Notes: generated from the sequence alone by a model not told the origin. Numbered from the stretch's first letter, positions 33,203 to 42,047 are shown. The stretch is DNA of 64,000 nt from Dactylosporangium sucinum (GCF_014647515.1 NZ_BMPI01000041.1:37533-101532), one strand, 5' to 3'. Made by a program: numbers and translations.

Positions 33203-35950
33203 CTACGCCGGCGGGATCGCCGTGTCGATCTTCATGTAGGGGTTTGCCACCTTGTAGGACCAGATGACCGGGTCGGGGACGTCGAGGTTGCCGCTCGCGT
33301 CGAACTTGATCTCCCGAGCCACGCCCTTGCCGGTGTACGCGCGGACGTACTTCACCATGTCCTCCCGCGTGGCCTTGCCGGCCTGCAGGCCCGCCAGGAA
33401 CACGTTGGCGGCGTCGTACGACTCCGGGCCGTAGTAGGTGGGCGTCTGCTCGAACTTCGCCTGGTACTTCGAGGCGAAGTCCCCGCCCGCCTTCTCGGCC
33501 GGCAGGCAGGGGCAGGTCGCGATGAGGCCGTCGGCGACACCGGCGGTGTTGTTGACGAAGCCCTGCGTGAACACCTTGTCGGAGGAGACGATCGGGAAGT
33601 TCGGCTTGGCCGTGCGCAGCGCCTTGACGAAGACGGCGCCGTCGTCGGCCTGGCCGGCGAAGTACACCGCGTCGTTGCCGCCGTCGGTGACCTGCTTGAC
33701 CGCCGACGCGAAGTCCTTGTCGGCCCGCTTGATCGACACGGTCGTGCCGGCCAGGCTGCCCAGCGTGTTGGACACCGCCTTGCGCCCGACCTCGCCGAAG
33801 GCGGTGTCGTCGTAGACGATCGCGATCTTCTTGGCCTTGATCGTGTTCTTGAGGTACCGCGCGCCGGCATTGGCCTGGTCCTCGTCGGAGCCGATGATCC
33901 GGTAGAACGTGCCCCAGCCCATGGTCGTCAGGTCCACGTCCGCCGCGAACGGCGCGATCATCGGGATGCCGGCCGTGTTGAGGATCGGGCCGGCGCTGAT
34001 GATCTCGTTGCGGTACACCGGACCGATCACGCCGATGATCTTCGAGTCGGCGACGAGGTCGTTGGCCTTCGACTTGCTGAGGTCTTCCTTGCCCTGCGTG
34101 TCGAACTCAGCGAAGGTCACGGGGCAGTCGGTGTGCTTCAGGTTGTACTCGTCGACCGCCATCCGGACGCTGTTGCGCATCATGATGCCGTCGTCCGAGC
34201 CGGTGCCCGACGCCATGCCGAGGTACGCGATCTTGTAACCGCACGCGGGGGAGGCGGGCGGCGCCGCGGCCTGCGACGTGCCGCCGTCGCCGCCCGGGGT
34301 CTCGCCTCCGCCGCCGTTGCGGTTGCCGAACCACACGATCCCGCCGATGACCAGCAGCAGCGCGAGCACGCCACCGCCGATCGCCAGGAAGGTGCCGGTC
34401 CGCTTCTGCGGCGGCGGAGGAGGCGGAGCCTGCCATGGGGGAGTCTGCTGTACCACCGGAGGCACCACCACCGGCGGGCGCTGCTGCACGACGGGGGGCG
34501 GCGGCGGCTGGTACACGGGCGGGCGCTGCTGCGGGAACGCCACGGGCGGGCGCTGCATCGGCGGCGGGCTCACCGGCGGCGTGCTGACGGGCGGCGGGCT
34601 CACCGGCGGCGTGCTCACCGGAGGAGGCGTCTGCTGCGCCGGCACCGCCGGCATCGTGCCGGTCTGCAGCACCGGCGGCAGGTGCGGGGTCATCGACGGC
34701 ATGCTGAACGCCGGCGACACGGGCTGGCCGGACACCGGGGCGGCCGAGACCGGCGCGGCCGCCACGTCGCCGCTCACCTCCATGCCCCCGCCCGACGTGG
34801 GGCGCGGGCCGCCGGAGGTCGGCGACGGGACGATCGGCGTGCCGGTGGTGCCGCCGACCGAGGCCCGCCCGGTCGGCGGGGCCAGGTGCAGCGCGCCCTC
34901 GGCGACGACCAGCTCGGGCTGCTCGATCGCGGTCGGGGCCAGGCCCAGCGCGCGGTGCAGGAGGGTGGCGGCGAGCGGGATGCGGCTCGAACCGCCGACC
35001 AGGAAGACGGCCGCGACCTGCGACTGGGCGGCGCCGGCCGACTGGATGGCGATCTGGGTGGCGGTCACCGTCCGGTCGAGGATCGGCTTGGCGAGCTGCT
35101 CCAGCTGCTCCCGGCCGATCGGCACGCTCTCGTCGAAGAGGGGCACGTGGACGTACGTCGTCGCGGCCCGGCTCAGCATCTCCTTGGCCAGCCGGGCGTC
35201 CTCCCACAGTTGCCAGGCGGCCCGGCGGTCGGACTCGCTCTCCGGGTTGGTGAGCCGGCGCCACTGGTCGCCCTCGCGGCCGGCGAAGTTGCGCCCGAGG
35301 TACGCCACGACGGCCGCGTCGACGTCGAGGCCGCCCGCGTCGGGGAGGCCCTCGCTCACCAGCATGTCGAAGCCGCCGCCGGCGTTGCGGCGCACGACGC
35401 TCGCGTCGAAGGTGCCGGCGCCGAAGTCGTAGACGACGGCGATGCCGCCGACAGGCACGTGCGTGCCAACGGTGCCCACGAAATAGGAGGCGGCGGCGAC
35501 CGGCTCGGAGGACAGCAGCGGCGCGGGCAGGCCGGCGGCCGTGGCGGCCTGGGCGAGCGTCTGGCGGCGCTGCTGCGGCCAGGTCGCCGGGTGGGTGATG
35601 TTGACCTGGCCCGGCTTGGCGCCCGCGACCCGCTCGGCCTCGGTGGTGACCCGGCGCAGCACGCTCGCGACGAGCTCCAGCACGGGCACGTCGCGCTCGC
35701 CCAGCCAGACGGTCCCCTCCTCGACCCGCCGCTTGGGATACGGCTCGAACCGGTGCGGCTGGAGGCGCGCCGAGTGCATGGCGTCACGCCCGGTGAGGAT
35801 CGTGCCGTCGGCGTTGACGTACACCGCCGACGGCAGCAACGGCGAGCCGTCGAAGAGCAGTGGCTTCGTTCGCCCGTCCGGCCAGCGCAGGACGGCGACG
35901 GTGTTCGAGGTGCCGAAGTCGATGCCTAGCCTGAAGCCACTGTCCGCCAC
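33203..35950 (-). CDS. Transmembrane fusion: Hsp70-type ATPase domain + extracellular amino-acid-receptor-type binding domain
   Basis: A 915-residue protein. Residues 1-360 form an Hsp70/actin-type ATPase with GIDFGTSNT (9-17, phosphate 1), VVYDFGAGTFDASVV (172-186, phosphate 2) and VFLVGGSSRIP (315-325, adenosine). No Hsp70 peptide-binding domain follows. Residues 371-515 are a Pro-rich linker with TPPVSPPP-type repeats. One membrane helix lies at 520-542. Residues 571-915 form a type I periplasmic-binding fold of the Leu/Ile/Val-binding (ABC receptor) kind: IAYLGMASG, IIGVIGPVYRNEIISAGPIL, KKIAIVYDDTAFGE, DAVYFAGQADDG, ESYDAANVFLAG. Cys609, Cys813 and Cys815 could form disulphides outside. 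Predicted topology is ATPase inside, receptor outside. GTG start at 35950. It is the last gene of the glu transporter operon, 83 bases after gluD, so it may sense amino acids and act on the transporter. That link is inference. Confidence 0.9.
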   Translation of the reverse strand: MADSGFRLGIDFGTSNTVAVLRWPDGRTKPLLFDGSPLLPSAVYVNADGTILTGRDAMHSARLQPHRFEPYPKRRVEEGTVWLGERDVPVLELVASVLRRVTTEAERVAGAKPGQVNITHPATWPQQRRQTLAQAATAAGLPAPLLSSEPVAAASYFVGTVGTHVPVGGIAVVYDFGAGTFDASVVRRNAGGGFDMLVSEGLPDAGGLDVDAAVVAYLGRNFAGREGDQWRRLTNPESESDRRAAWQLWEDARLAKEMLSRAATTYVHVPLFDESVPIGREQLEQLAKPILDRTVTATQIAIQSAGAAQSQVAAVFLVGGSSRIPLAATLLHRALGLAPTAIEQPELVVAEGALHLAPPTGRASVGGTTGTPIVPSPTSGGPRPTSGGGMEVSGDVAAAPVSAAPVSGQPVSPAFSMPSMTPHLPPVLQTGTMPAVPAQQTPPPVSTPPVSPPPVSTPPVSPPPMQRPPVAFPQQRPPVYQPPPPPVVQQRPPVVVPPVVQQTPPWQAPPPPPPQKRTGTFLAIGGGVLALLLVIGGIVWFGNRNGGGGETPGGDGGTSQAAAPPASPACGYKIAYLGMASGTGSDDGIMMRNSVRMAVDEYNLKHTDCPVTFAEFDTQGKEDLSKSKANDLVADSKIIGVIGPVYRNEIISAGPILNTAGIPMIAPFAADVDLTTMGWGTFYRIIGSDEDQANAGARYLKNTIKAKKIAIVYDDTAFGEVGRKAVSNTLGSLAGTTVSIKRADKDFASAVKQVTDGGNDAVYFAGQADDGAVFVKALRTAKPNFPIVSSDKVFTQGFVNNTAGVADGLIATCPCLPAEKAGGDFASKYQAKFEQTPTYYGPESYDAANVFLAGLQAGKATREDMVKYVRAYTGKGVAREIKFDASGNLDVPDPVIWSYKVANPYMKIDTAIPPA

Positions 35951-36033
35951 GCGGGCAGCGTACGCAGCGGACGCAACCTTGCCAATGCCGGGTCCAGAGC
36001 CGACTGGCCCCGACCGAAATGGGCTAGAGCTGC

Positions 36034-36903
36034 TCAAACGGCCGCACTGCCGGTCTCGGTGGTCACCGGAACGGGCCGGGCGGTGGTCTTGATGCTGCGG
36101 CTCCCGCGGTTCATGCGCCGCTGCAGCCACCACGCGAACCAGCTCAGCAGGCCGCAGGTCGCGATATAGATCGCCGCGACGATGAGGTAGCTCGGCACGT
36201 ACGGCAGCCCGAACGCGAGCCGGCCGCCGATCTGCTTGCCCACGAACAGCAGCTCGGGCACGGTGATGATGAAGCCGAGCGCCGTGTCCTTGAGCAGCAC
36301 GACGAGCTGGCTGACGATCGCCGGGAGCATCGAGCGCACCGCCTGCGGGAGCAGGATGAGCGTCATGACCTGCGTCTTGCGCATGCCGATCGCGTAGGCG
36401 GCCTCCGACTGGCCGCGGGCGACCGCCTCGATGCCGGCCCGGAAGATCTCGGCGAGCACGGAGCCGTTGTACAGCGTGAGCCCGACCACAAGCGGCCAGA
36501 ACGGCTCGATCTTGAAGCCGAGCTGGAGCGGGCCGTAGTAGGCGAAGAAGATCAGGATCAGCAGCGGGATCGCGCGGAAGAGCTCGACGACGACCGTCGA
36601 CGGCGCGCGGAACCACGCGTGGTCGCTCAGCCGGGCGGCGGCGAAGATCGCGCCGAACAGCAGTGCCAGGACCGCCGCGGCACCGGCCGCGCGCAGCGTG
36701 GTCAGGTAGCCGTCGAGCAGCTGCTCCTGGATCGCCGTGTACTGGAACTGCTGCCACTTGATCGCGTCGAACTGGCCCGTCTCGTTGAAGCGCCACACGA
36801 TGTACACGAGGAGCGCCACGATCCCGACGGCGCTCACCACGCCGATGATCCGGTTGCGGATCCGCGCCTTGGGGCCGGGCAGGTCATAGAGGACGTTCGT
36901 CAT
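36034..36903 (-). CDS. gluD: Glutamate/polar amino-acid ABC transporter permease
   Basis: A 289-residue permease of the His/Glu/Gln/Arg group with an N-terminal extension helix and five core helices. The EAA loop that docks the ATPase is seen as GQSEAAYAIGMRKTQVMTLILLPQAVRSMLP. It matches GluD of the corynebacterial gluABCD system in size class and position. Its ATG overlaps the gluC stop by 4 bases (ATGA). The hydrophilic C-terminal tail (about 25 residues, basic then Thr/Val) is longer than usual. The Hsp70-receptor fusion lies downstream. Substrate specificity (glutamate) is inferred from operon layout. Confidence 0.93.
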   Translation of the reverse strand: MTNVLYDLPGPKARIRNRIIGVVSAVGIVALLVYIVWRFNETGQFDAIKWQQFQYTAIQEQLLDGYLTTLRAAGAAAVLALLFGAIFAAARLSDHAWFRAPSTVVVELFRAIPLLILIFFAYYGPLQLGFKIEPFWPLVVGLTLYNGSVLAEIFRAGIEAVARGQSEAAYAIGMRKTQVMTLILLPQAVRSMLPAIVSQLVVLLKDTALGFIITVPELLFVGKQIGGRLAFGLPYVPSYLIVAAIYIATCGLLSWFAWWLQRRMNRGSRSIKTTARPVPVTTETGSAAV

Positions 36904-37556
36904 CGCGCGACCTTCCAGCGCTGCTCCAGCCGCCGCTGCAGGTAGACCAGCGGGGCGATGATGACCAGGAAGCCGATGGTGACCCAGAGCAGGACCTGGA
37001 TCTGGTTCTCGCCGCGCTCGGCCAGGTAGGCCCGGATGGCGCCGGCCTCGGCGACCGAGAAACCGGCCGCGATCGTGGTGTTCTTCAGCATCGCGATGAG
37101 CACGCTCATCATCGGCGGCACGATGTTGCGGAACGCCTGCGGCAGCACGACCGAGCCGAGCACCTGCGTGAACGTCATGCCGAGCGCGCGGGCGGCCTCG
37201 GCCTGCCCGACCGGCACCGTGTTGATGCCGGAGCGCAGCACCTCGCAGACGAACGCGCTGGTGTAGGCGATGAGTGCGACGCAGGCGCTCGGGAAGTAGT
37301 CGATGTTGACGTCGAGCTTCGGCACCGCGAAGACGAGCAGCGCGAAGACCAGCGTCAGCGGCGTGTTGCGCAGCAGCAGCACGTACGACGTGCCGAACGC
37401 GCGCAGCGCCGGGACCGGCGACACCCGCATCGCGGCGAGCAGCGTGCCGACGACCAGGGAGCCCGCGGCGGCGATCAGGAACAGCTCGACTGTCGCCAGG
37501 AAGTGCGGGCCGATGATGTCCCAGTTGTCGGTGAGAACACTGAGGAACGAACCCAT
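36900..37556 (-). CDS. gluC: Glutamate/polar amino-acid ABC transporter permease
   Basis: A 218-residue permease, partner of the gene at 36034. It has about five hydrophobic segments and the EAA motif GQAEAARALGMTFTQVLGSVVLPQAFRNIVPP. Together the two permeases form the heterodimeric channel. ATG start at 37556; the 60-base gap to gluB contains a strong hairpin (37578-37605), likely lowering permease expression relative to the binding protein. Confidence 0.94.
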   Translation of the reverse strand: MGSFLSVLTDNWDIIGPHFLATVELFLIAAAGSLVVGTLLAAMRVSPVPALRAFGTSYVLLLRNTPLTLVFALLVFAVPKLDVNIDYFPSACVALIAYTSAFVCEVLRSGINTVPVGQAEAARALGMTFTQVLGSVVLPQAFRNIVPPMMSVLIAMLKNTTIAAGFSVAEAGAIRAYLAERGENQIQVLLWVTIGFLVIIAPLVYLQRRLEQRWKVAR

Positions 37557-37577
37557 GCAGACCTCGGTCTTCGATGG

Positions 37578-37605
37578 AAGGGGCGCCGCGCGAGCGGCGC
37601 CCCTT
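37578..37605 (-). terminator. Intercistronic hairpin between gluB and gluC
   Basis: A 12-base perfect stem (AAGGGGCGCCGC and its complement) with a 4-base loop, located 12 bases after the gluB stop. No long T-run follows, so partial termination or protection of the gluB 3' end is more likely than full termination. Binding-protein genes in ABC operons often carry such elements. Confidence 0.7.
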
Positions 37606-37616
37606 CACGGTGTCGA

Positions 37617-38585
37617 CTAGTACTTCTCGAGCGCCGGCGGCTTGCCCGCGGAGCCGGACTTGCCGAGCGTTCCGTCGTAGATCTTCTGCCACGTGCCGTC
37701 GCCGAACGCCGACTCCAGGGCCGCGTTGATCGCGTCACGCAGGGCCTTGTCGTCGTGGTTCAGGCCGATGCCGTACTTCTCGGGGTACGGCTGGCTCGTC
37801 GCCGGGTTGATGAACGGCTTGCCGACGACCTTGAGCAGCGAAGGGTTCTGCGCCGCGTAGCCCTTGAGGATCGCGTCGTCGGTGGTGACCGCGTCGACCT
37901 TCTTGTCGATCAGCTGGGACACGCACTCCGAGTAGGTGGCGAACTCGACGATCTTGCCGCCGGGCTCGGTCAGCTTCTGGTCGCGCACCCGCTGGATCGG
38001 GGTGGAGCCGGTCACCGAGCAGACCGTCTTGCCCTTGATCGAGTCGGAGCCGGTGATCGACGAGTCGTCCTTGCGGACCAGCAGGTCCTGCGCGGCGATG
38101 AAGTACGGGCCGGCGAAGGAGACGTCGGCCTTGCGCTTGTCGGTGATCGAGTAGGTGCCGACGTAGTAGTCGATCTCACCGCTCTTGATCGCCGTCTCGC
38201 GGTTGGCGGACGGGATCTCCTTGAACTCGATCTTGGCCGGGTCGACGCCCAGCTTCGACGCGATGTACTGCGCGATCTCGATGTCGAAGCCGCAGCGCTT
38301 GCCGCTGGCGTCCTTGTAGCCCAGGTTCGGCTGGTCGAACTTCACGCCGACGACGACCTTCGAGGCCGACTTGATCTTGTCGTACGTCGGGCTGCCCGTG
38401 ATGGCGACGTTGCTCGCCGGCGTGAACGTCGTCCCGGACGAGGTGCAGGCGTCGCTGGCCGGCGCGTTCGAACCCGTGGCGCCACCGGGGGTCTCGGGGA
38501 CCGGGTCGCCCTCCTTGCCACAGGCGGCAAGGCCCAGCGCCAGCGTGGCGACGGCGGCAACCGCCGCGATCCGCGTGATTCGCAT
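37617..38585 (-). CDS. gluB: Glutamate-binding lipoprotein of ABC transporter
   Basis: A 322-residue extracellular binding lipoprotein of the polar amino-acid family (SBP_bac_3). The signal ends with the lipobox LGLAACGKE (Cys22). The mature domain has VVVGVKFDQPNLGYKD, CGFDIEIAQYIASKLG, the SITDKRKADVSFAGPYF hallmark and a C-terminal GDGTWQKIYDGTLG. A pair of internal cysteines (in KRCGFD and YSECVSQ regions, plus KTVCSV) may form a disulphide. ATG at 38585. Hairpins flank the gene on both sides, consistent with its mRNA being made in excess over the rest of the operon. Confidence 0.95.
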   Translation of the reverse strand: MRITRIAAVAAVATLALGLAACGKEGDPVPETPGGATGSNAPASDACTSSGTTFTPASNVAITGSPTYDKIKSASKVVVGVKFDQPNLGYKDASGKRCGFDIEIAQYIASKLGVDPAKIEFKEIPSANRETAIKSGEIDYYVGTYSITDKRKADVSFAGPYFIAAQDLLVRKDDSSITGSDSIKGKTVCSVTGSTPIQRVRDQKLTEPGGKIVEFATYSECVSQLIDKKVDAVTTDDAILKGYAAQNPSLLKVVGKPFINPATSQPYPEKYGIGLNHDDKALRDAINAALESAFGDGTWQKIYDGTLGKSGSAGKPPALEKY

Positions 38586-38614
38586 GTCTTGCGTGCTCCT
38601 TCCATTACCGCTAA

Positions 38615-38637
38615 GCCGCCCGGGATCGCCGGGCGGC
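38615..38637 (-). terminator. Intercistronic hairpin between gluA and gluB
   Basis: GCCGCCCGG (38615-38623) pairs perfectly with CCGGGCGGC (38629-38637) around a 5-base loop. It lies in the 67-base gap between the ATPase and binding-protein genes, and is the upstream counterpart of the hairpin at 37578. Confidence 0.55.
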
Positions 38638-38652
38638 CGGGAAACGCACCGG

Positions 38653-39396
38653 TCAGTGCGTCAGGATCTTCGAGAGGAAGTCTTTGGCGCGGTCGCTGCG
38701 GGGATTCGCGAAGAAGTCGGCGGGCGGTGCCTCCTCCACCAACTGGCCGTCGGCCATGAAGACGACGCGGTTGGCGGCGTGGCGGGCGAAGCCCATCTCG
38801 TGGGTGACCACGACCATGGTCATGCCCTCCCGCGCCAGCCCGGTCATCACGTCGAGGACCTCGCCGACCATCTCCGGGTCGAGGGCGCTCGTCGGCTCGT
38901 CGAAGAGCATGGCCTTCGGCTGCATGGCCAGGGCGCGGGCGATCGCCGCGCGCTGCTGCTGGCCGCCGGAGAGCTGCGCCGGGTACTTCTGGGCCTGCTG
39001 CCCGATGCCCACCCGGTCGAGCAGCGACATGGCCCGCTCGCGCACCACGGCCGCCTTCTCCTTGCGCACCTTGACCGGGCCGAGCATCACGTTCTCCAGC
39101 ACGGTCTTGTGCGCGAAGAGGTTGAACGACTGGAAGACCATGCCGACCTCGCTGCGCAGGCGCGCGAGCGGCCGGCCCTCTTCGGGCAGGCGCGTGCCGT
39201 CGAAGACGATCTCGCCCTGGCTGATGGGCTCCAGTCGGTTGATCGCGCGGCACAGCGTCGACTTGCCCGAACCGGAGGGCCCGACGACCACCACGACCTC
39301 GCCACGGCCGATCGACAGGTTGATGTCCCTCAGAACGTGCAACTCGCCGAACCACTTGTTCACGCCATTGAGCACGATCAAAGGTTCGTCCGTCAT
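38653..39396 (-). CDS. gluA: Glutamate/polar amino-acid ABC transporter ATPase
   Basis: A 247-residue ABC ATPase of the GlnQ/GluA group. Walker A is GPSGSGKST, the Q-loop is VFQSFNLF, the signature is LSGGQQQRAAIARALA, Walker B is MLFDEPTSALDPE and the switch His follows in VVVTHEMGFA. ATG start at 39396. It is the first gene of the operon gluA-gluB-gluC-gluD-fusion and is divergent from surE (39512). TAACGT near 39436 on the minus strand could be its -10 element, but no matching -35 was clear. Confidence 0.95.
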   Translation of the reverse strand: MTDEPLIVLNGVNKWFGELHVLRDINLSIGRGEVVVVVGPSGSGKSTLCRAINRLEPISQGEIVFDGTRLPEEGRPLARLRSEVGMVFQSFNLFAHKTVLENVMLGPVKVRKEKAAVVRERAMSLLDRVGIGQQAQKYPAQLSGGQQQRAAIARALAMQPKAMLFDEPTSALDPEMVGEVLDVMTGLAREGMTMVVVTHEMGFARHAANRVVFMADGQLVEEAPPADFFANPRSDRAKDFLSKILTH

Positions 39397-39511
39397 CGTC
39401 CGCCTCACTGCGTCGGTCGCTTTCGTGGAAACGTTAGCGGTGCCAATACCCTCGATCCGCCGCGAAGCGGTCACGGACGGATAACGGCGGCACCCTGCGA
39501 CACTGTTGACC

Positions 39512-40297
39512 ATGCGAATCCTGGTCACGAACGACGATGGCATCGACAGTCCCGGCCTGCACGCCCTCGCCGCGACCGCCGTCCGCTTCGGGCACGAGGT
39601 CGTCGTCGCGGCTCCGGCGAAGGAGGCCAGCGGTGCCAGTGCGTCACTCACCGCGGTCGACGCGGGGGGACGCATCGCCATGGCCGAGCGGATGCTGCCG
39701 GGGGTGCTGTCGGCGGTACCGGCGTTCGCCGTCTCCGCGTCGCCCGCGTTCATCGTCCTCATCGCGACCCGGGGCGCGTTCGGCGAGCCGCCGGACGTGG
39801 TCCTGTCGGGGATCAACCGCGGGCCGAACACCGGCGCCGCCGTGCTGCACTCCGGCACCGTCGGAGCGGCGTTCACCGCGGTCGACAACGGCTGCCGGGC
39901 GATGGCCGTCTCCCTGGCCGTCTCCTTCGACCCGCGGTCCGACGCGGTGCCGCACTGGGACACCGCCGCCGAGGTGGCCGGCGACCTCATGCCGCTGCTC
40001 ACCGGCCCGTTCGTGCTCAACGTCAACGTCCCCAACGTCGAGGCGGGCGCCCTGCGCGGCTACCGGCGGGCCCACCTCGCCGAGTTCGGCACGGTCCAGA
40101 TGACGCTGCTGGAGCAGGGCCACGGCTACGTGCGCATGTCCCTGGAGCAGCTCGACTCCGGCGCGGAGCCGGGCAGCGACGACGCGTGGCTGTTGGACGG
40201 GTATGTCGCGGTCACCCCGATCCGCCCGCCGCACGAGGCGGTGGACGTACCGCTGCCCGGGTTGGTGGATCCGGCCGGCGACCACGTCGGGGGCTAG
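39512..40297 (+). CDS. surE: 5'/3'-nucleotidase SurE
   Basis: A 261-residue SurE phosphatase, acting on nucleoside monophosphates with a divalent metal. The metal site is ILVTNDDGIDSPGL (Asp8, Asp9), and the second part is DVVLSGINRGPNTGAAVLHSGTVGAAFTA, with the conserved GxN and HSGTVGAA. ATG at 39512 is preferred over a TTG two codons upstream. miaB starts 14 bases after the stop, so they are probably cotranscribed. Length is normal. Confidence 0.95.
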   Translation: MRILVTNDDGIDSPGLHALAATAVRFGHEVVVAAPAKEASGASASLTAVDAGGRIAMAERMLPGVLSAVPAFAVSASPAFIVLIATRGAFGEPPDVVLSGINRGPNTGAAVLHSGTVGAAFTAVDNGCRAMAVSLAVSFDPRSDAVPHWDTAAEVAGDLMPLLTGPFVLNVNVPNVEAGALRGYRRAHLAEFGTVQMTLLEQGHGYVRMSLEQLDSGAEPGSDDAWLLDGYVAVTPIRPPHEAVDVPLPGLVDPAGDHVGG

Positions 40298-40310
40298 ACT
40301 TCACGCTGCC

Positions 40311-41780
40311 ATGACTGCTTCCCGCACCTTCAAGGTGATCACGTACGGCTGCCAGATGAATGCGCACGACTCCGAGCGCATCTCCGGGCTGCTGGAGGAC
40401 GCCGGCTACGTGCCGGTGGGCGCCGACGCCGACCCCGACGTCGTCGTGTTCAACACCTGCGCGGTGCGGGAGAACGCGGACAACCGGCTCTACGGCAACC
40501 TCGGGCACCTGCGCCCGACAAAGAACGCGAAGCCGGACATGCAGATCGCCGTGGGCGGCTGCCTGGCCCAGAAGGACCGCGGCGAGATCGTCCGCAAGGC
40601 GCCCTGGGTCGACGTCGTGTTCGGCACGCACAACATCGGCTCGCTGCCGGTGCTGCTGGAGCGCGCCCGGCACAACGCCTCGGCCGAGGTCGAGATCCTG
40701 GAGTCGCTGGAGGTCTTCCCCTCCACCCTCCCGACCCGCCGCGAGTCGACCTACGCCGGCTGGGTGTCGATCTCGGTGGGCTGCAACAACACGTGCACCT
40801 TCTGCATCGTCCCCGCCCTGCGCGGCAAGGAGAAGGACCGCCGGCCGGGCGACATCCTGGCCGAGGTCCGGGCGTTGGCCGCCGAGGGTGTGCTGGAGGT
40901 GACGCTGCTCGGCCAGAACGTGAACTCGTACGGGGTCGAGTTCGGCGACCGCTTGGCCTTCGGCAAGCTCCTGCGGGCCTGCGGGGACGTCGAGGGCCTG
41001 GAGCGGGTCCGCTTCACCAGCCCGCACCCGAAGGACTTCACCGACGACGTGATCGCGGCGATGGCCGAGACGCCGAACGTCTGCCACTCCCTGCACATGC
41101 CGCTCCAGTCGGGCTCCGACACGGTCCTGCGCGCGATGCGCCGCTCGTACCGTTCCTCGCGCTACCTGGAGATCATCGACAAGGTCCGCGCCGCGATGCC
41201 CGACGCCGCCATCACGACGGACATCATCGTCGGCTTCCCGGGCGAGACCGACGACGACTTCGAGCGCACCCTCGACGTGGTCCGCGCGGCCCGTTACTCG
41301 AGCGCCTTCACCTTCCAGTATTCGAAGCGTCCCGGCACCCCGGCCGCCACCATGGACGACCAGGTGCCGAAGGCCGTGGTGCAGGAGCGCTACGACCGCC
41401 TGATCGCCACCCTCGAAGAGATCAGCTGGGACGAGAACAAGAAGCTGGTCGGCTCGTCGCTCGAGGTGCTGGTCGCGGTCGGTGAGGGCCGCAAGGACGG
41501 CGCGACGGGCCGCCTGTCGGGCCGCGCGCGCGACGGCCGCCTGGTCCACTTCGCGGCCGACCCGGCGGCGGGCATCCGCCCGGGGGACATCGTTCACACC
41601 ACGGTCACCTACGCCGCCCCTCACCACCTGAACGCGGACGGTCCGATCCTCACCCACCGCCGCACCCGGGCGGGCGACGCCTGGGCGGCCGGCCGGGTGA
41701 CCCGCACGCCGGGGGTGACGCTGGGCATGCCGACGATCGGCGCCCCGCCGCCGCAGCCCGCGGCGACGACCTGCGGCTGA
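40311..41780 (+). CDS. miaB: tRNA methylthiotransferase MiaB
   Basis: A 489-residue radical-SAM enzyme that adds a methylthio group to isopentenyl-A37 of tRNAs. Seen in order: the N-terminal domain ITYGCQMNAHDSE with the first auxiliary cluster Cys, NTCAVRENADNR and GGCLAQ for the remaining two; the radical-SAM motif CNNTCTFC near residue 160; and the C-terminal TRAM domain. An extra Arg/Pro-rich tail follows the TRAM domain. ATG at 40311. MiaA, which makes its substrate, is encoded 3.8 kb downstream. A strong terminator lies at 41967. Confidence 0.96.
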   Translation: MTASRTFKVITYGCQMNAHDSERISGLLEDAGYVPVGADADPDVVVFNTCAVRENADNRLYGNLGHLRPTKNAKPDMQIAVGGCLAQKDRGEIVRKAPWVDVVFGTHNIGSLPVLLERARHNASAEVEILESLEVFPSTLPTRRESTYAGWVSISVGCNNTCTFCIVPALRGKEKDRRPGDILAEVRALAAEGVLEVTLLGQNVNSYGVEFGDRLAFGKLLRACGDVEGLERVRFTSPHPKDFTDDVIAAMAETPNVCHSLHMPLQSGSDTVLRAMRRSYRSSRYLEIIDKVRAAMPDAAITTDIIVGFPGETDDDFERTLDVVRAARYSSAFTFQYSKRPGTPAATMDDQVPKAVVQERYDRLIATLEEISWDENKKLVGSSLEVLVAVGEGRKDGATGRLSGRARDGRLVHFAADPAAGIRPGDIVHTTVTYAAPHHLNADGPILTHRRTRAGDAWAAGRVTRTPGVTLGMPTIGAPPPQPAATTCG

Positions 41781-41832
41781 CCGCCGCCCGCCTCCGCATT
41801 CTCCGGCAGCCGCCCCGCCCCCCGCCCCGGCT

Positions 41833-41890
41833 CATGATCGTGGGAAACATCTGGTTGCCGGGGGACAGCCAAGTTCTCCGCACGATCATG
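41833..41890. repeat. Intergenic inverted repeat A (GATC-arm family, CATCTGG type)
   Basis: CATGATCGTG at 41833-41842 and its exact complement CACGATCATG at 41881-41890 enclose 38 bases including ACATCTGGTTGC. The arms extend outward by a few bases with one mismatch. The element at 51340 has similar arms and the near-identical inner phrase GCATCTGGCTGC, so both belong to one dispersed family. Position is in the spacer after miaB. Confidence 0.7.
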
Positions 41891-41966
41891 GGCGCGGACC
41901 GGGGCTCCGGCCGCGGTTCGGCGCGGATTGGCCGAACTGCCCGCGGTGACCGGGGCGGAAAACGAC

Positions 41967-42009
41967 GTTGACCACTACACGCAGGACGCGTGTAGTGGTC
42001 AACTTTTTT
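41967..42009. terminator. Strong intrinsic terminator after miaB
   Basis: A perfect 16-base stem, GTTGACCACTACACGC (41967-41982) with its complement (41988-42003), a 5-base loop and six T residues directly after. This is the most classical rho-independent terminator in the window. It faces the end of the convergent DUF349 gene (42048) and may serve it too in the reverse direction, though without a T-run. Confidence 0.92.
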
Positions 42010-42047
42010 ATGTCGGACGGGCTGTGCCCGTCACTGAGGATGCCTCG

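Noticed and set aside
33167..35929. 920-codon open frame on the plus strand opposite the Hsp70-receptor fusion
   Set aside because: It mirrors the codon bias of the real gene, reads as Arg/Val/Asp/His repeats and has no recognisable domain; long antisense frames are normal in very GC-rich DNA.
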